Below, piece after piece: positions 8,257 through 16,586 of a stretch of 64,000 bases of DNA. Below the pieces are notes generated by a model. The model was given only the letters and a program-made list of their open reading frames with translations, made no database searches and was not told the origin of the DNA. The position numbers were made by a program, and so were the translations under genes. Origin of the DNA: Neobacillus sp. FSL H8-0543 (GTDB taxonomy: Bacteria; Bacillota; Bacilli; Bacillales; Cytobacillaceae); NCBI RefSeq assembly GCF_038592905.1, contig NZ_CP151943.1, positions 4,352,501 to 4,416,500 of the forward strand, written 5' to 3'. Every line of letters starts with the position of its first letter. The stretch's first letter is position 1.

Positions 8257-9450
8257 ATGACAGAAGTAGCTAAAATGGACATGCTCGTTGAAAAAGCAAA
8301 GGCGCTTATTCCTAAATTAAGGAACCGAGCAAAAGAAACAGACGAAATTCGCCGTATTCCTGAGGCTACAATGAAGGAACTAAGGGATGCAGGACTTTTC
8401 AAAATGCTTCGACCTAAAAGATATGGTGGTTTTGAAACAGATATGAAAACGTATACAGACGTGATTGTCGAGATATCTAAGGGGTGCGGTTCCACAGGTT
8501 GGATTTTAGCGCTCTGCGCGATTCGGGAATTGATGGTCGCAGAATCCTTCTCTGAAAAAACACATCTCGAGATTTATGGTGAAAATGAGGATAACGTATT
8601 GTTTGCAGGTGTTTATGAACCAAGAAAATGTATAGCCCGTAAAGTAGAGGGCGGCTACTTAGTCGAGGAAGGTTTTTGGATGTTTTGTTCCGGTTCCTTA
8701 CACGCAACCTGGGGATATTTCGGAATGCCGATTATCGGCGAAGATGGAAACCTTATCGATCAAGTGTTAATGACACTTCCATTCCATGAGATGGAAATTA
8801 TGGATGATTGGCACACGTTAGGTTTAAGAGGAACAGGCTCTAATAGCGTTAAAATGACTAATGTTTTTATCCCTGATCATCGGTGTACGTCATTTGTTAA
8901 AGCGTTAGACGGAAATTTTGAATCAAAGCATCTTCGTGATATTCCATTATATAACACGGCTCTATTCCCAGCTTTAATTCTATCACTTGGATTAGCAGGC
9001 TTAGGTCTAGTGAAGTATGCATTAGAATTTTTCCAAGAAGTATTACCTAACCGAAAAGCTGCACATATCGGTGTGGAATATATTCGCGATGCAGCCAGTA
9101 CCCATGCAATTATTGCAGATGCCTCCTTAAAAATTGATACCGCTTCCATGCACTATTACCGGGTTGCTGAAGACCTTGATAAATGGGCAAAGAGCGGAAA
9201 ATACATGGATCGACAAGCAAGGGTAAGAACTTTAGCGGATATTGGTTATGCAAACCAAATGTGTAAAGAAGCACTAGACCTGTTATTGCTCGGCAGTGGA
9301 TCTGGTTATGTATATGAGGGCCACCCACTTCAAAGAATATTCCGTGATTTCATGACTCTTTACTCCCATAGATCGTTATCACCCACGATTACGAAGGAAA
9401 ACTATGGGCGTGTGTTATCTGGATTAGAATCAAACGCAATTAGATATTAA
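8257..9450 (+). CDS. Flavin-dependent monooxygenase, HsaA/acyl-CoA dehydrogenase-like (paralogue 2)
   Basis: 397 residues with the full three-part acyl-CoA dehydrogenase fold. Landmarks are RIPEATMKELRDAGLF (about 28-43), LRPKRYGGFETDMKTY (about 49-64), CSGSLHATWGYFGMP (about 148-162), DDWHTLGLRGTGSNSVKM (about 183-200) and a terminal FRDFMTLYSHRS. It is very close to the next gene at 9728 (same motifs and indel-free alignment by eye), indicating tandem duplication, and more distant from 1773. Predicted cytoplasmic oxygenase needing reduced flavin from elsewhere. It is a single-gene transcription unit bounded by terminators. Confidence 0.82.
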   Translation: MTEVAKMDMLVEKAKALIPKLRNRAKETDEIRRIPEATMKELRDAGLFKMLRPKRYGGFETDMKTYTDVIVEISKGCGSTGWILALCAIRELMVAESFSEKTHLEIYGENEDNVLFAGVYEPRKCIARKVEGGYLVEEGFWMFCSGSLHATWGYFGMPIIGEDGNLIDQVLMTLPFHEMEIMDDWHTLGLRGTGSNSVKMTNVFIPDHRCTSFVKALDGNFESKHLRDIPLYNTALFPALILSLGLAGLGLVKYALEFFQEVLPNRKAAHIGVEYIRDAASTHAIIADASLKIDTASMHYYRVAEDLDKWAKSGKYMDRQARVRTLADIGYANQMCKEALDLLLLGSGSGYVYEGHPLQRIFRDFMTLYSHRSLSPTITKENYGRVLSGLESNAIRY

Positions 9451-9461
9451 AATAATCACTT

Positions 9462-9504
9462 AAAACTTGTTGATCACCTTTTTTATGGTTAACAAGTTTT
9501 TTTT
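9462..9504 (+). terminator. Intrinsic terminator
   Basis: AAAACTTGTT pairs with AACAAGTTTT across a 19-nt loop, followed by a run of T to 9504. It separates the two tandem monooxygenase genes into independent units. Confidence 0.85.
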
Positions 9505-9627
9505 GCCTTTTTCAATAATTATTTGTGAATAGAAAAAATAAACAACCTTAATATTCGCAAAAACCAATAAAAATCATTTAAAAGGATTTAAAACTTCGTT
9601 TATTTTTACTCTAGATAGAATATATTA

Positions 9628-9642
9628 AATTTTCTAAAATAT
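9628..9642. promoter_or_regulatory. CodY-like box upstream of the monooxygenase at 9728
   Basis: AATTTTCTAAAATAT has three mismatches to the CodY consensus and 13 of 14 bases in common with the motif at 6356 and 8193. A CTAGA element lies 12 bp upstream both here and at the 6356 copy. Confidence 0.38.
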
Positions 9643-9727
9643 TAGATAAGAGATTAAAATAAAAGGAATAAGTTCAGCAAATATATTTAGAGTTTTTAAG
9701 AGATTTTTATAAGGGTGGAGAGGGATC

Positions 9728-10924
9728 ATGACAAAGTTAACTCTTGAATCGACAACCGAATTAGTCAAAAAAGCTAGTTCTATTGTTCCTAGATTACGTG
9801 AACGGGCAAAAGAAACAGACGAGATTGGTAGAATACCAGAAACAACCATTAAGGAATTAAAGGAGGCAGGATTATTCCATATACTCCGTTCAAAAAGGTT
9901 TGGCGGTTATCAAGCAAATATGAAAACGTATACAGAATGTGTCGCTGAAATTTCGCGTGGGTGCGGATCAACGGGTTGGATATATGGACTATGTTGTATT
10001 AGGGAACTAATGATTTCCGAATCCTTTTCCGAAAAAACACATCTAGAAATTTATGGTTCAGGTGATGATGTTGTTTTTGCAGGGGTATTTGAACCTAGAA
10101 GGATTAACGTGCATAAAGTTGAAGGCGGTTACATGATAGAAGAAGGCTACTGGCCATTTTGCTCGGGTTCACTTCACGCTTCTTGGGGATACTTCGGAAT
10201 GCCTATTGTTGATGAGGAAGGGAATGTTGTTGACCAAGGCTTAATAACATTGCCAATGAGTCAAGTGGAGATTGCGGATGACTGGCATGTAGTTGGTTTA
10301 CGTGGTACTGGAAGTAATAGCGTTTATATGAAAGACGTTTTTGTTCCAGACCATCGAGTCGTATCTTTTACGGATTCTATCAAAGGGAAATTTGAATCAG
10401 ACCATTTCCGCGATATCCCACTATATAATACAGCGCTATTTCCAGCACTTGCCATGTCTTTATCCGTTCCGGCACTTGGGATGGCGCAAGCCGCACTAGA
10501 GTTTTTTATGAAGGTTTTGCCTAACCGCAAAGCTGCCAATTTAGGGGTTGAAAATTTAAGTGACGCTGCTACTACACATAATCAGGTGGCAGAAGCATCA
10601 CTTAAAATTGAAAATGCTGCCCTTCTTTTTAATCAAGTCGCCGCTAATCTTGATTCTTGGGCGGAAAGTGGCGAATATATGCCGCAACCTGAAAGGGTGA
10701 AGGCATTAGCAAATCTTGGCTATGGCGTGCAGATTTGCAAAGAAGCAATCGATATCCTTCTTCTTGCAAGTGGTTCAGCGATTGTGGCACAAGGTCATCC
10801 GCTTCAGCGAATAAGTGCAGACTTCTCGGCGTTGTACACACATCGGACGATTTCACCAATTACTTCTAAAGAAAATTATGGCCGAGTTCTTTGTGGCTTG
10901 GATTCAAATACAAAAAATATTTAA
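9728..10924 (+). CDS. Flavin-dependent monooxygenase, HsaA/acyl-CoA dehydrogenase-like (paralogue 3)
   Basis: 398 residues, the closest relative in the window of the gene at 8257. Shared blocks are RLRERAKETDEIGRIPE (about 26-42), CSGSLHASWGYFGMP, DDWHVVGLRGTGSNSVYM and AIDILLLASGSA. Its stop is 20 bp before the extradiol dioxygenase start, so the two are probably cotranscribed. This fits the HsaA/HsaC logic of ring hydroxylation to a catechol followed by meta-cleavage. No flavin reductase lies nearby. Cytoplasmic. Assignment to the oxygenase branch is confident, the substrate is not. Confidence 0.84.
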   Translation: MTKLTLESTTELVKKASSIVPRLRERAKETDEIGRIPETTIKELKEAGLFHILRSKRFGGYQANMKTYTECVAEISRGCGSTGWIYGLCCIRELMISESFSEKTHLEIYGSGDDVVFAGVFEPRRINVHKVEGGYMIEEGYWPFCSGSLHASWGYFGMPIVDEEGNVVDQGLITLPMSQVEIADDWHVVGLRGTGSNSVYMKDVFVPDHRVVSFTDSIKGKFESDHFRDIPLYNTALFPALAMSLSVPALGMAQAALEFFMKVLPNRKAANLGVENLSDAATTHNQVAEASLKIENAALLFNQVAANLDSWAESGEYMPQPERVKALANLGYGVQICKEAIDILLLASGSAIVAQGHPLQRISADFSALYTHRTISPITSKENYGRVLCGLDSNTKNI

Positions 10925-10943
10925 TCTAGGTGGGGAGAAGAAA

Positions 10944-11900
10944 ATGTTAGTACCTGAAATTGCTAAATTAGGACATGTGGCATTAGTTACACCCGATCTT
11001 GAAAAATCGCTCTGGTTCTTTCGGGATGTCATTGGCTTAGAAATAACAGAGGAAGTAGAAGGTACGGTTTACCTACGTGCATGGGGAGACTTTGAACATC
11101 ACAGTCTTTCACTTACACCGGGGGCAGAAGGATATGTTGATCATATCGGCTGGAGAACAAAGCGTCCTGAAGATGTAGAAGGGTTTGCTGTGCTGTTAGA
11201 AAAGGTTGGTACCGAGGTTAAATGGATTGAAGCCAAAACGGAGGCGGGACAAGGAAGAGCTATTCGTTTTAAACTTCCGAGTCAGCATACGTTTGAAATC
11301 TATTATGATGTAGAAAAACCCGAAGTGGATGAAAAGCAGCGGTCTGTACTAAAGAACCAAACGTATAAGTCTTATAATCGCGGTGTATCTCCTAGAAGGT
11401 TTGACCATGTAAATATTCACACCTCAACAGATGCAGCAGTAACGTATGAATTCCTTGAAAAGCAATTAGGTTTTAAAATGCGGGAGCATCTAGTGGATGA
11501 GGAAGATAAAACAATTGCTGGATGGATGAGCGTAACTCCGTTAGTACATGATGTTGCTGTTCTTTCAAAACCACTAGCACCAACACCGGCACGGCTGCAT
11601 CACATCGCCTATTGGTCGGATAATATGCAGGATATTCTCCGCGCTGCTGATATTTTGAAAGAAAATGGCATCAATTTTATCGGACCAGGAAAACATGGCA
11701 TTTCTCAAGCAATGTATTTATACGTAATGGACCCAGGCAGTGGCTGCCGAGTGGAATTATTTAGCGGAGGTTATTTAATCTTTGAGCCTGATTGGAAATC
11801 GATAAAATGGACAATGGAAGAAAGGTCCCTAGGAAATACTTATTGGGGCGATTCCGTTCAAGATAAACCTGAGAATAATATTACAATAGAAGCAAAATAA
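10944..11900 (+). CDS. Extradiol (catechol 2,3-) dioxygenase, type I VOC family
   Basis: 318 residues from the ATG at 10944, preceded by GGTGGGGAG; an in-frame ATG further upstream lies inside the previous gene and is unlikely. Two vicinal-oxygen-chelate modules are visible: residues about 8-125 (GHVALVTPDLEKSLWFF) and about 150-280. The C-terminal module carries the expected Fe(II) facial triad: His155 (FDHVNIHT), a His of the LHHIAYW pair (219/220) and Glu271 (RVELFSGG). It cleaves a catecholic ring next to the hydroxyls using O2. Gene order right after a flavin monooxygenase supports a hydroxylase/ring-cleavage pair. Confidence 0.9.
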   Translation: MLVPEIAKLGHVALVTPDLEKSLWFFRDVIGLEITEEVEGTVYLRAWGDFEHHSLSLTPGAEGYVDHIGWRTKRPEDVEGFAVLLEKVGTEVKWIEAKTEAGQGRAIRFKLPSQHTFEIYYDVEKPEVDEKQRSVLKNQTYKSYNRGVSPRRFDHVNIHTSTDAAVTYEFLEKQLGFKMREHLVDEEDKTIAGWMSVTPLVHDVAVLSKPLAPTPARLHHIAYWSDNMQDILRAADILKENGINFIGPGKHGISQAMYLYVMDPGSGCRVELFSGGYLIFEPDWKSIKWTMEERSLGNTYWGDSVQDKPENNITIEAK

Positions 11901-11946
11901 CATTCTATCATGAAGAAACAATTAAAAAAGGAACAGGGGGATTCGT

Positions 11947-12810
11947 TTGAAAACAATATATTTGAATCCTGAAAATCTAAGACACTGGCAAAAAGAGGCA
12001 CAGCCGAACATCATGGCATTAGGTTTCTTTGACGGTCTTCATATGGGACACCAAGAGGTAATTAATCAGGCCAAACAGCTTGGTATGGAAAAGAGTCTCC
12101 CAGTTTCAGTCATGAGTTTTTTTCCGCATCCAAAGACCGTATTATCAAATGGACAAAAACAAATGAACTACTTAATGCCGCTTTCGGATAAAGAAAATGT
12201 GCTCCAAACACTAGGAGTTGATATTTTCTATATTGTCGAATTCGATAGAGCGTTTTCATCGCTATCCCCCAAAGACTTTGTTGCAAAATATCTAGTCAAC
12301 TTAGGTGTTGTTCATGCAGTTGCAGGGTTTGACTACGCCTATGGGTTTAAAGGCGAAGGCAATATGGATCGGTTAAAAGCTGATTCTGGTGGCCAGCTTA
12401 ACGTCACAAAGGTTTCAAAAGTGGAGTGCAGAGGGGAAAAAATAAGTTCAAGTTGTATTCGAAAAAGACTCCTAAATGGGAATATTGAGGAATTACCAGA
12501 TTTTCTCGGGAGACCTTACGAGATCCGCTGCGAGTATGATGGGACATCATTAAAGCTAAAACCTTATTACACCTTGCCTGCTCCTGGCAAGTATGCTGTT
12601 ACGTTAATAGGTAAATCCAAATCACAAGAAATTAACGTGATTGTAACCGATGATAAAGAGATTATTGCCTTTGACCATTTATCGAATGTAAACCCTCTGA
12701 ATGGTGCACGGTTGCTAACGATTAGATGGCATCAACGAATTGGTGATGAGACGAACTATTCTTTTTATGAAAACGATCAGTATTATTCCTTGTTGAATCA
12801 ATCCAATTGA
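11947..12810 (+). CDS. Stand-alone FAD synthetase (FMN adenylyltransferase) domain protein, RibF N-terminal type
   Basis: 287 residues from a TTG start with an AGGGGGA RBS. The first about 185 residues match the FAD-synthetase half of bifunctional RibF: GFFDGLHMGH (about 27-36, the nucleotidyltransferase HxGH), AGFDYAYGFKGEG (about 126-138) and SSSCIRKRLLNG (about 167-178). The riboflavin-kinase half is not recognisable: the C-terminal about 100 residues lack its PTxN/NxGxxPT signature. It would therefore make FAD from FMN, not FMN from riboflavin. Its position inside a cluster of about nine flavoprotein genes suggests dedicated cofactor supply (inference). The housekeeping RibF must be elsewhere. 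Confidence 0.8.
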   Translation: MKTIYLNPENLRHWQKEAQPNIMALGFFDGLHMGHQEVINQAKQLGMEKSLPVSVMSFFPHPKTVLSNGQKQMNYLMPLSDKENVLQTLGVDIFYIVEFDRAFSSLSPKDFVAKYLVNLGVVHAVAGFDYAYGFKGEGNMDRLKADSGGQLNVTKVSKVECRGEKISSSCIRKRLLNGNIEELPDFLGRPYEIRCEYDGTSLKLKPYYTLPAPGKYAVTLIGKSKSQEINVIVTDDKEIIAFDHLSNVNPLNGARLLTIRWHQRIGDETNYSFYENDQYYSLLNQSN

Positions 12811-12868
12811 GGGGGATAAGCGGATCTTTCAAATATAGATATCAATAGAGAAAAGGTGATTACAGGGT

Positions 12869-13750
12869 ATGAAAAAAACAGAAAAGTTTCAGTCATTACT
12901 TCTAGAGCCTGGGTCCTTTATTTTAACTGGGGCCTATGATGCCATGTCAGCTAGAATAATAGAAGAAACTGGGTTTAAAGCTATCTATGCGACTGGTGCA
13001 GGGATATCAAATGCCCAGCTTGGATGGGCTGACGTCGGTTTAACAACGATGAAGGAAGTAGCAGATATTGTCGCTCGAATGGCGGATGTTACGACCATTC
13101 CGATTGTAGTCGATGCGGATACTGGTTTTGGAAATGCCATTAATGTCATACGTACCGTTCGTGAATTTGAACGGGCTGGTGTTTCAGCCATTCAAATGGA
13201 AGATCAGGTTTCTCCAAAAAAATGCGGACATTTTAGTGGGAAAGACGTCATCTCACAAGAAGAAATGGTAGGAAAAATTAAAGCAGCATTAGATACAAGA
13301 CAAGATGATCGATTAGCGATTATCGCACGTACCGATGCATTAGCTGTTAATGGAATGAATGCGGCAATCGAAAGGGCACATGCGTACAAAGAAGCTGGAG
13401 CAGATGTGATTTTTGTTGAAGCACCAACAACCATCGAACAACTGCAGCAAATCACCAGCTCAATAAAAGGAATTCCGCATATTATCAACCTGGTTGAAGG
13501 CGGAAAAACGCCGCTAATTTCATTAAAAGAGGCTGAAAGGCTAGGATTTAAAATTATGCTTTGTGCGAATACAGTTCTTCGCTCAGCAATTAAAGGAATC
13601 ACTGAATCTTTAAAAGTACTAATTGAAGAAGGTTCACAAGAAAATATACATGATTTAATTTGTACTTGGGAAGAAAGGCAATCACTCTTTAAACTCAATC
13701 AAGTAAAAGAATGGGAAAAAGAGTATTTATATAACTTAAATCTAAAATAA
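12869..13750 (+). CDS. Isocitrate lyase/PEP mutase superfamily lyase (oxaloacetate decarboxylase/methylisocitrate lyase-like)
   Basis: 293 residues, the size of the PrpB/PEP-mutase family. Landmarks are GAYDAMSARIIEETGF (about 21-36), the Mg-binding VDADTGFGN (about 88-96), QMEDQVSPKKCGHFSGK (about 109-125), which carries the KKCGH loop of the lyase active site, and RTDALAVNG (about 152). The KKCGH cysteine indicates C-C lyase/decarboxylase chemistry on a 2-oxo or 2-hydroxy acid and not P-C bond formation. It could process a terminal carboxylic acid of the pathway. RBS AAAAGGTGA. Stop is 18 bp before the next start, so an operon. Confidence 0.82.
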   Translation: MKKTEKFQSLLLEPGSFILTGAYDAMSARIIEETGFKAIYATGAGISNAQLGWADVGLTTMKEVADIVARMADVTTIPIVVDADTGFGNAINVIRTVREFERAGVSAIQMEDQVSPKKCGHFSGKDVISQEEMVGKIKAALDTRQDDRLAIIARTDALAVNGMNAAIERAHAYKEAGADVIFVEAPTTIEQLQQITSSIKGIPHIINLVEGGKTPLISLKEAERLGFKIMLCANTVLRSAIKGITESLKVLIEEGSQENIHDLICTWEERQSLFKLNQVKEWEKEYLYNLNLK

Positions 13751-13768
13751 AAAAAGGTGGTAATAATA

Positions 13769-14197
13769 ATGGTAAACTTTACAGAATCAAAAAATATCAG
13801 TCTAGAATTAGCAAATAAAGTGTTAGAAGCTGCTCGTGCAAAAGGTGAAGAATTAGGGATGCCATTCAGCATTGCAATTGTTGATAAGCCTGGAAACTTA
13901 AAGGCATTTCAAGCGATGGATGGAGCACCTGTTTTAAGTTTAGATATTGCTCAGAATAAAGCTTTCTCAGCCGCTGCATATAACAGAGCAACACATGAAT
14001 GGTATGACAGACTTAAGGATGATCCGCCATTGCTTCATGGGATTGTTCATACTCCACGACTTGTTATTTTTGGTGGGGGTTACCCAATTAGAATCAATGG
14101 TGAAGTTATTGGTGGGATCGGAGTAAGTGGTGGCCATTATACTCATGATATGCAGGTATGTGAAGCAGGACTAGCAGTGTTAGAAAACCTAGAGTAG
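13769..14197 (+). CDS. GlcG/HbpS family heme-degrading-like domain protein
   Basis: 142 residues from the ATG at 13769; AAAGGTGG at 13753-13760 positions ribosomes on this ATG, not on the GTG it overlaps. Family blocks include AKGEELGMPFSIAIVDKPGNLKAF, QNKAFSAAAYNRATH, GGYPIRINGEVIGGIGVSGG and a C-terminal CEAGLAVLE (landmarks split for brevity). GlcG/HbpS proteins are small cytoplasmic or secreted oligomers. HbpS binds haem/iron, but GlcG members inside catabolic operons (glycolate, diols, aromatics) have no proven activity. Placed between a lyase and a flavoprotein it is probably an accessory protein of this pathway. Confidence 0.85.
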   Translation: MVNFTESKNISLELANKVLEAARAKGEELGMPFSIAIVDKPGNLKAFQAMDGAPVLSLDIAQNKAFSAAAYNRATHEWYDRLKDDPPLLHGIVHTPRLVIFGGGYPIRINGEVIGGIGVSGGHYTHDMQVCEAGLAVLENLE

Positions 14198-14212
14198 AGG
14201 TGTGGTAATTGG

Positions 14213-15592
14213 ATGGAATCCTATGAACTGGTTATTTTAGGTGGAGGACTCGCTGGAATGTGTGCCGCCGTTGAGGCAGGGGAGCTAGGCGCTAGCGTCC
14301 TTCTCCTTGAAAAACAAGATGAGCTTGGTGGAAGTACGGTGCTTAGTTCAGGATATATGGCCTTTGCTGGGACAGAGATGCAAGAAAAGGCAGGAATTGA
14401 AGACTCTAAGGAGTCTTTGATGTATGACCTAATTGAGGTTGGCGGTAAAGTAAATAAGAAGGAACTTATTAAAACATACGGTCAACACCAACTTGAAACG
14501 TATAAATGGCTTATTGGTCATGGAGTAGAGTTTAGAACCCTTCAAGCTGTAAGTGGGCACAGTGTTCCTCGTGGTCATACGATTGACCCGCATCAGGGAA
14601 TTCAGTCGTTATATCGACGGGTGAAAGAACTACCAAATGTAACGATCCGTTTTAATGCTCCTGCTAAGAGACTAGTAAAGAATAATGAAGGACGAATTGA
14701 TCGCGTCCTATATGAGTCAGAAGGGGAAAGTCAGACGGTTACGGCCACAAAAGGGGTACTGATAGCTTCTGGGGGCTTTGCTAAAAGTGAAGAACTTCTT
14801 AAACTTTTCGCACCTCAACTGGATGCGGCATTAAGAATTGGTGGCGAAGGGAACCAGGGCGACGGTATACAGATGGCTTGGGAGCATGGAGCTTGGATGC
14901 TGGATTTACCTTACTTGAGTGGGACATATGGATTTCACCCAAGTGCCAACAGTGCTGTTAAATCCCAAGGTCTTGCCTTTTATAAGGGAGGAATTATTGT
15001 AAATCAATTAGGAAAGCGATTTATCAAAGAATCCCTCTCCTATAAATTGTTAGGAAATGCCGCCCTTATGCAGCCTGAGGGAATCTCCTATCAAATTTGG
15101 GACCAGACAGTAATGGAAAAGGCTGTTGCTGATGACCCACTTTACGATTTCGAATTACTCAAACGACGTCGTTTGTTATATCAGGTAGATACAATAGAGG
15201 AATTAGCTGATTGTATTGACGTACCAATTGGGGTATTAGGGGAAACCATTCGTTCCTATAACTCTGGAATTCAGAGCGGGGCGGAAACTGAATTTGGCCG
15301 TAATTCCCTTACACATAATTATGGCAAACCAACTCCAATTGAAAAAGCACCATTCTATGCTTTTGAATCAACAGTAGCCATGTTAGCAACTTATGCAGGT
15401 GTTGCTGTCAATCCAGAAGGACAGGTTTTAAACTCGTATGAAGAACCAATTCCTGGACTATATGCGGCAGGAGAAGTAACTGGTGGATTCCATGGTGCAG
15501 GTTATGTGACCGGATCCTCTCTTGGAAAATGTGCCATTTACGGGCGATTAGCAGTACAGGACGCTTTGAAAAAGGAAAGTGAAATTTTGTAA
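14213..15592 (+). CDS. FAD-dependent oxidoreductase, fumarate reductase flavoprotein family
   Basis: 459 residues. N-terminal dinucleotide-binding LVILGGGLAGMCAAVEAG (about 5-22) with the second acidic residue in LLEKQDELGGSTVLSSG (about 31-47). C-terminal closure is PGLYAAGEVTGGFHGAGYVTG near 416-436. Size and motifs place it with soluble FrdA/KstD-like enzymes that add or remove hydrogen across a C=C bond. It lacks membrane or haem domains. It starts 15 bp after the GlcG stop and ends before a strong hairpin, so it is the last gene of this operon. Confidence 0.83.
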   Translation: MESYELVILGGGLAGMCAAVEAGELGASVLLLEKQDELGGSTVLSSGYMAFAGTEMQEKAGIEDSKESLMYDLIEVGGKVNKKELIKTYGQHQLETYKWLIGHGVEFRTLQAVSGHSVPRGHTIDPHQGIQSLYRRVKELPNVTIRFNAPAKRLVKNNEGRIDRVLYESEGESQTVTATKGVLIASGGFAKSEELLKLFAPQLDAALRIGGEGNQGDGIQMAWEHGAWMLDLPYLSGTYGFHPSANSAVKSQGLAFYKGGIIVNQLGKRFIKESLSYKLLGNAALMQPEGISYQIWDQTVMEKAVADDPLYDFELLKRRRLLYQVDTIEELADCIDVPIGVLGETIRSYNSGIQSGAETEFGRNSLTHNYGKPTPIEKAPFYAFESTVAMLATYAGVAVNPEGQVLNSYEEPIPGLYAAGEVTGGFHGAGYVTGSSLGKCAIYGRLAVQDALKKESEIL

Positions 15593-15598
15593 ATATTT

Positions 15599-15637
15599 AC
15601 AATCTACTAAGACCATTTTCTTGTCTTAGTAGATTGT
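15599..15637 (+). terminator. 15-bp perfect hairpin after the flavoprotein at 14213
   Basis: ACAATCTACTAAGAC pairs perfectly with GTCTTAGTAGATTGT across a 9-nt loop. The following bases are only moderately T-rich, so termination may be partial. Confidence 0.65.
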
Positions 15638-15673
15638 TAGAATTTCTTGCGCGGCATTTTAGGAGGTTATTTT

Positions 15674-16531
15674 ATGAAGATCTGGCACCAAAGTCTTACC
15701 AGTATTGAATCAGTTATTCCTTATCGGGATGCTGTTGTAAATCATATTGATCGTGTTGCCCGCCCGGGTGTAGAGGTAGTGCTTCATGGAATGTCTAAAG
15801 ACACGTATCCAACCAATTACCCTGGCCATTTTATTACCTATTCCTACCTTCAAAACCTACACCGTGAGCAATTTGTTCGTGCAGCATTGATGGCTGAAAG
15901 TGCAGGATATGACGCGATGTTCATTGGAACGATTCCTGATGTTGGGCTCCTTGAGGCGCGGACGTTGGTAGATATACCTGTTGTTGGTTATGGGCAGGCT
16001 TCCTTCCATTTTGCTTCTATGTTGGGGGATCATATTGGTGTAGTAAACTTCTTAGCCCCATTGGCAGATGAGCTTCGTCAGAATGCAGAGCGATATGGTC
16101 TTGGCTGTAAATTAGGTCCAATTATACAAACAGATGTTGGCTTTGACGATGTATTGGCTGGATTTGAAGATCCTGAACCTATCATTGCCTCTTTTAAAAA
16201 GGCAGCTGAAAAGGCAATTTCTGAAGGTGCAGACGTGATTGTTCCTGGTGAAGGTCCAATGAATGTTTTCCTTGCGACGCATGGTGTTTCACGTATTGGA
16301 GATGTTCCTGTTGTTGACTCCTTTGCAGCGGGAATTAAAATGTGTGAGTCTTTAGTTGACCTCCGGCAAAATTCAGGTGTTTATATGACCCGCAGAGGAT
16401 ACTACAATGCAAAACCACCTGAAGAGGCAGTAGCAAGGCTCCGAGAAATTTACGGTTTAGAAGCTGTTCCAGATCCCAAAAATGACCATGGTCTCCCTGT
16501 CAGAGGTGGAAAAAAATCTCCAATATCTTAA
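15674..16531 (+). CDS. Aspartate/glutamate/hydantoin racemase-fold protein lacking both catalytic cysteines
   Basis: 285 residues from the ATG at 15674, set by AGGAGG at 15661; an in-frame TTG 27 bp upstream has no RBS. The fold assignment rests on the two-domain pattern: SAGYDAMFIGTIPDVGLLEAR (about 76-96) corresponds to the N-terminal active-site segment. EGADVIVPGEGPMNVF (about 182-197) corresponds to the C-terminal one. Racemases normally carry Cys at each segment (typically as GC.GDPG and GCAGM); here Thr and Glu occupy them. Racemisation by the two-cysteine mechanism therefore seems excluded. A non-racemase role in the pathway (isomerase or lyase) is possible. It precedes etfBA. Confidence 0.72.
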   Translation: MKIWHQSLTSIESVIPYRDAVVNHIDRVARPGVEVVLHGMSKDTYPTNYPGHFITYSYLQNLHREQFVRAALMAESAGYDAMFIGTIPDVGLLEARTLVDIPVVGYGQASFHFASMLGDHIGVVNFLAPLADELRQNAERYGLGCKLGPIIQTDVGFDDVLAGFEDPEPIIASFKKAAEKAISEGADVIVPGEGPMNVFLATHGVSRIGDVPVVDSFAAGIKMCESLVDLRQNSGVYMTRRGYYNAKPPEEAVARLREIYGLEAVPDPKNDHGLPVRGGKKSPIS

Positions 16532-16586
16532 TATCTCCTACTATATCAAAGGTAAAAATAACTTCGTATTCAAGAGGTGAGACAAA

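Noticed and set aside
9728..10924. Fatty acyl-CoA dehydrogenase (beta-oxidation) for the paralogues at 1773, 8257 and 9728
   Set aside because: The GLRGTGSNSV and CSGSLHA.W blocks and the linked dioxygenase fit HsaA/HpaB-type monooxygenases; the catalytic-base context of beta-oxidation enzymes was not seen.
10815..10943. Longer N-terminus for the extradiol dioxygenase
   Set aside because: The extension lies within the previous gene, is not VOC-like, and a good RBS precedes the ATG at 10944.
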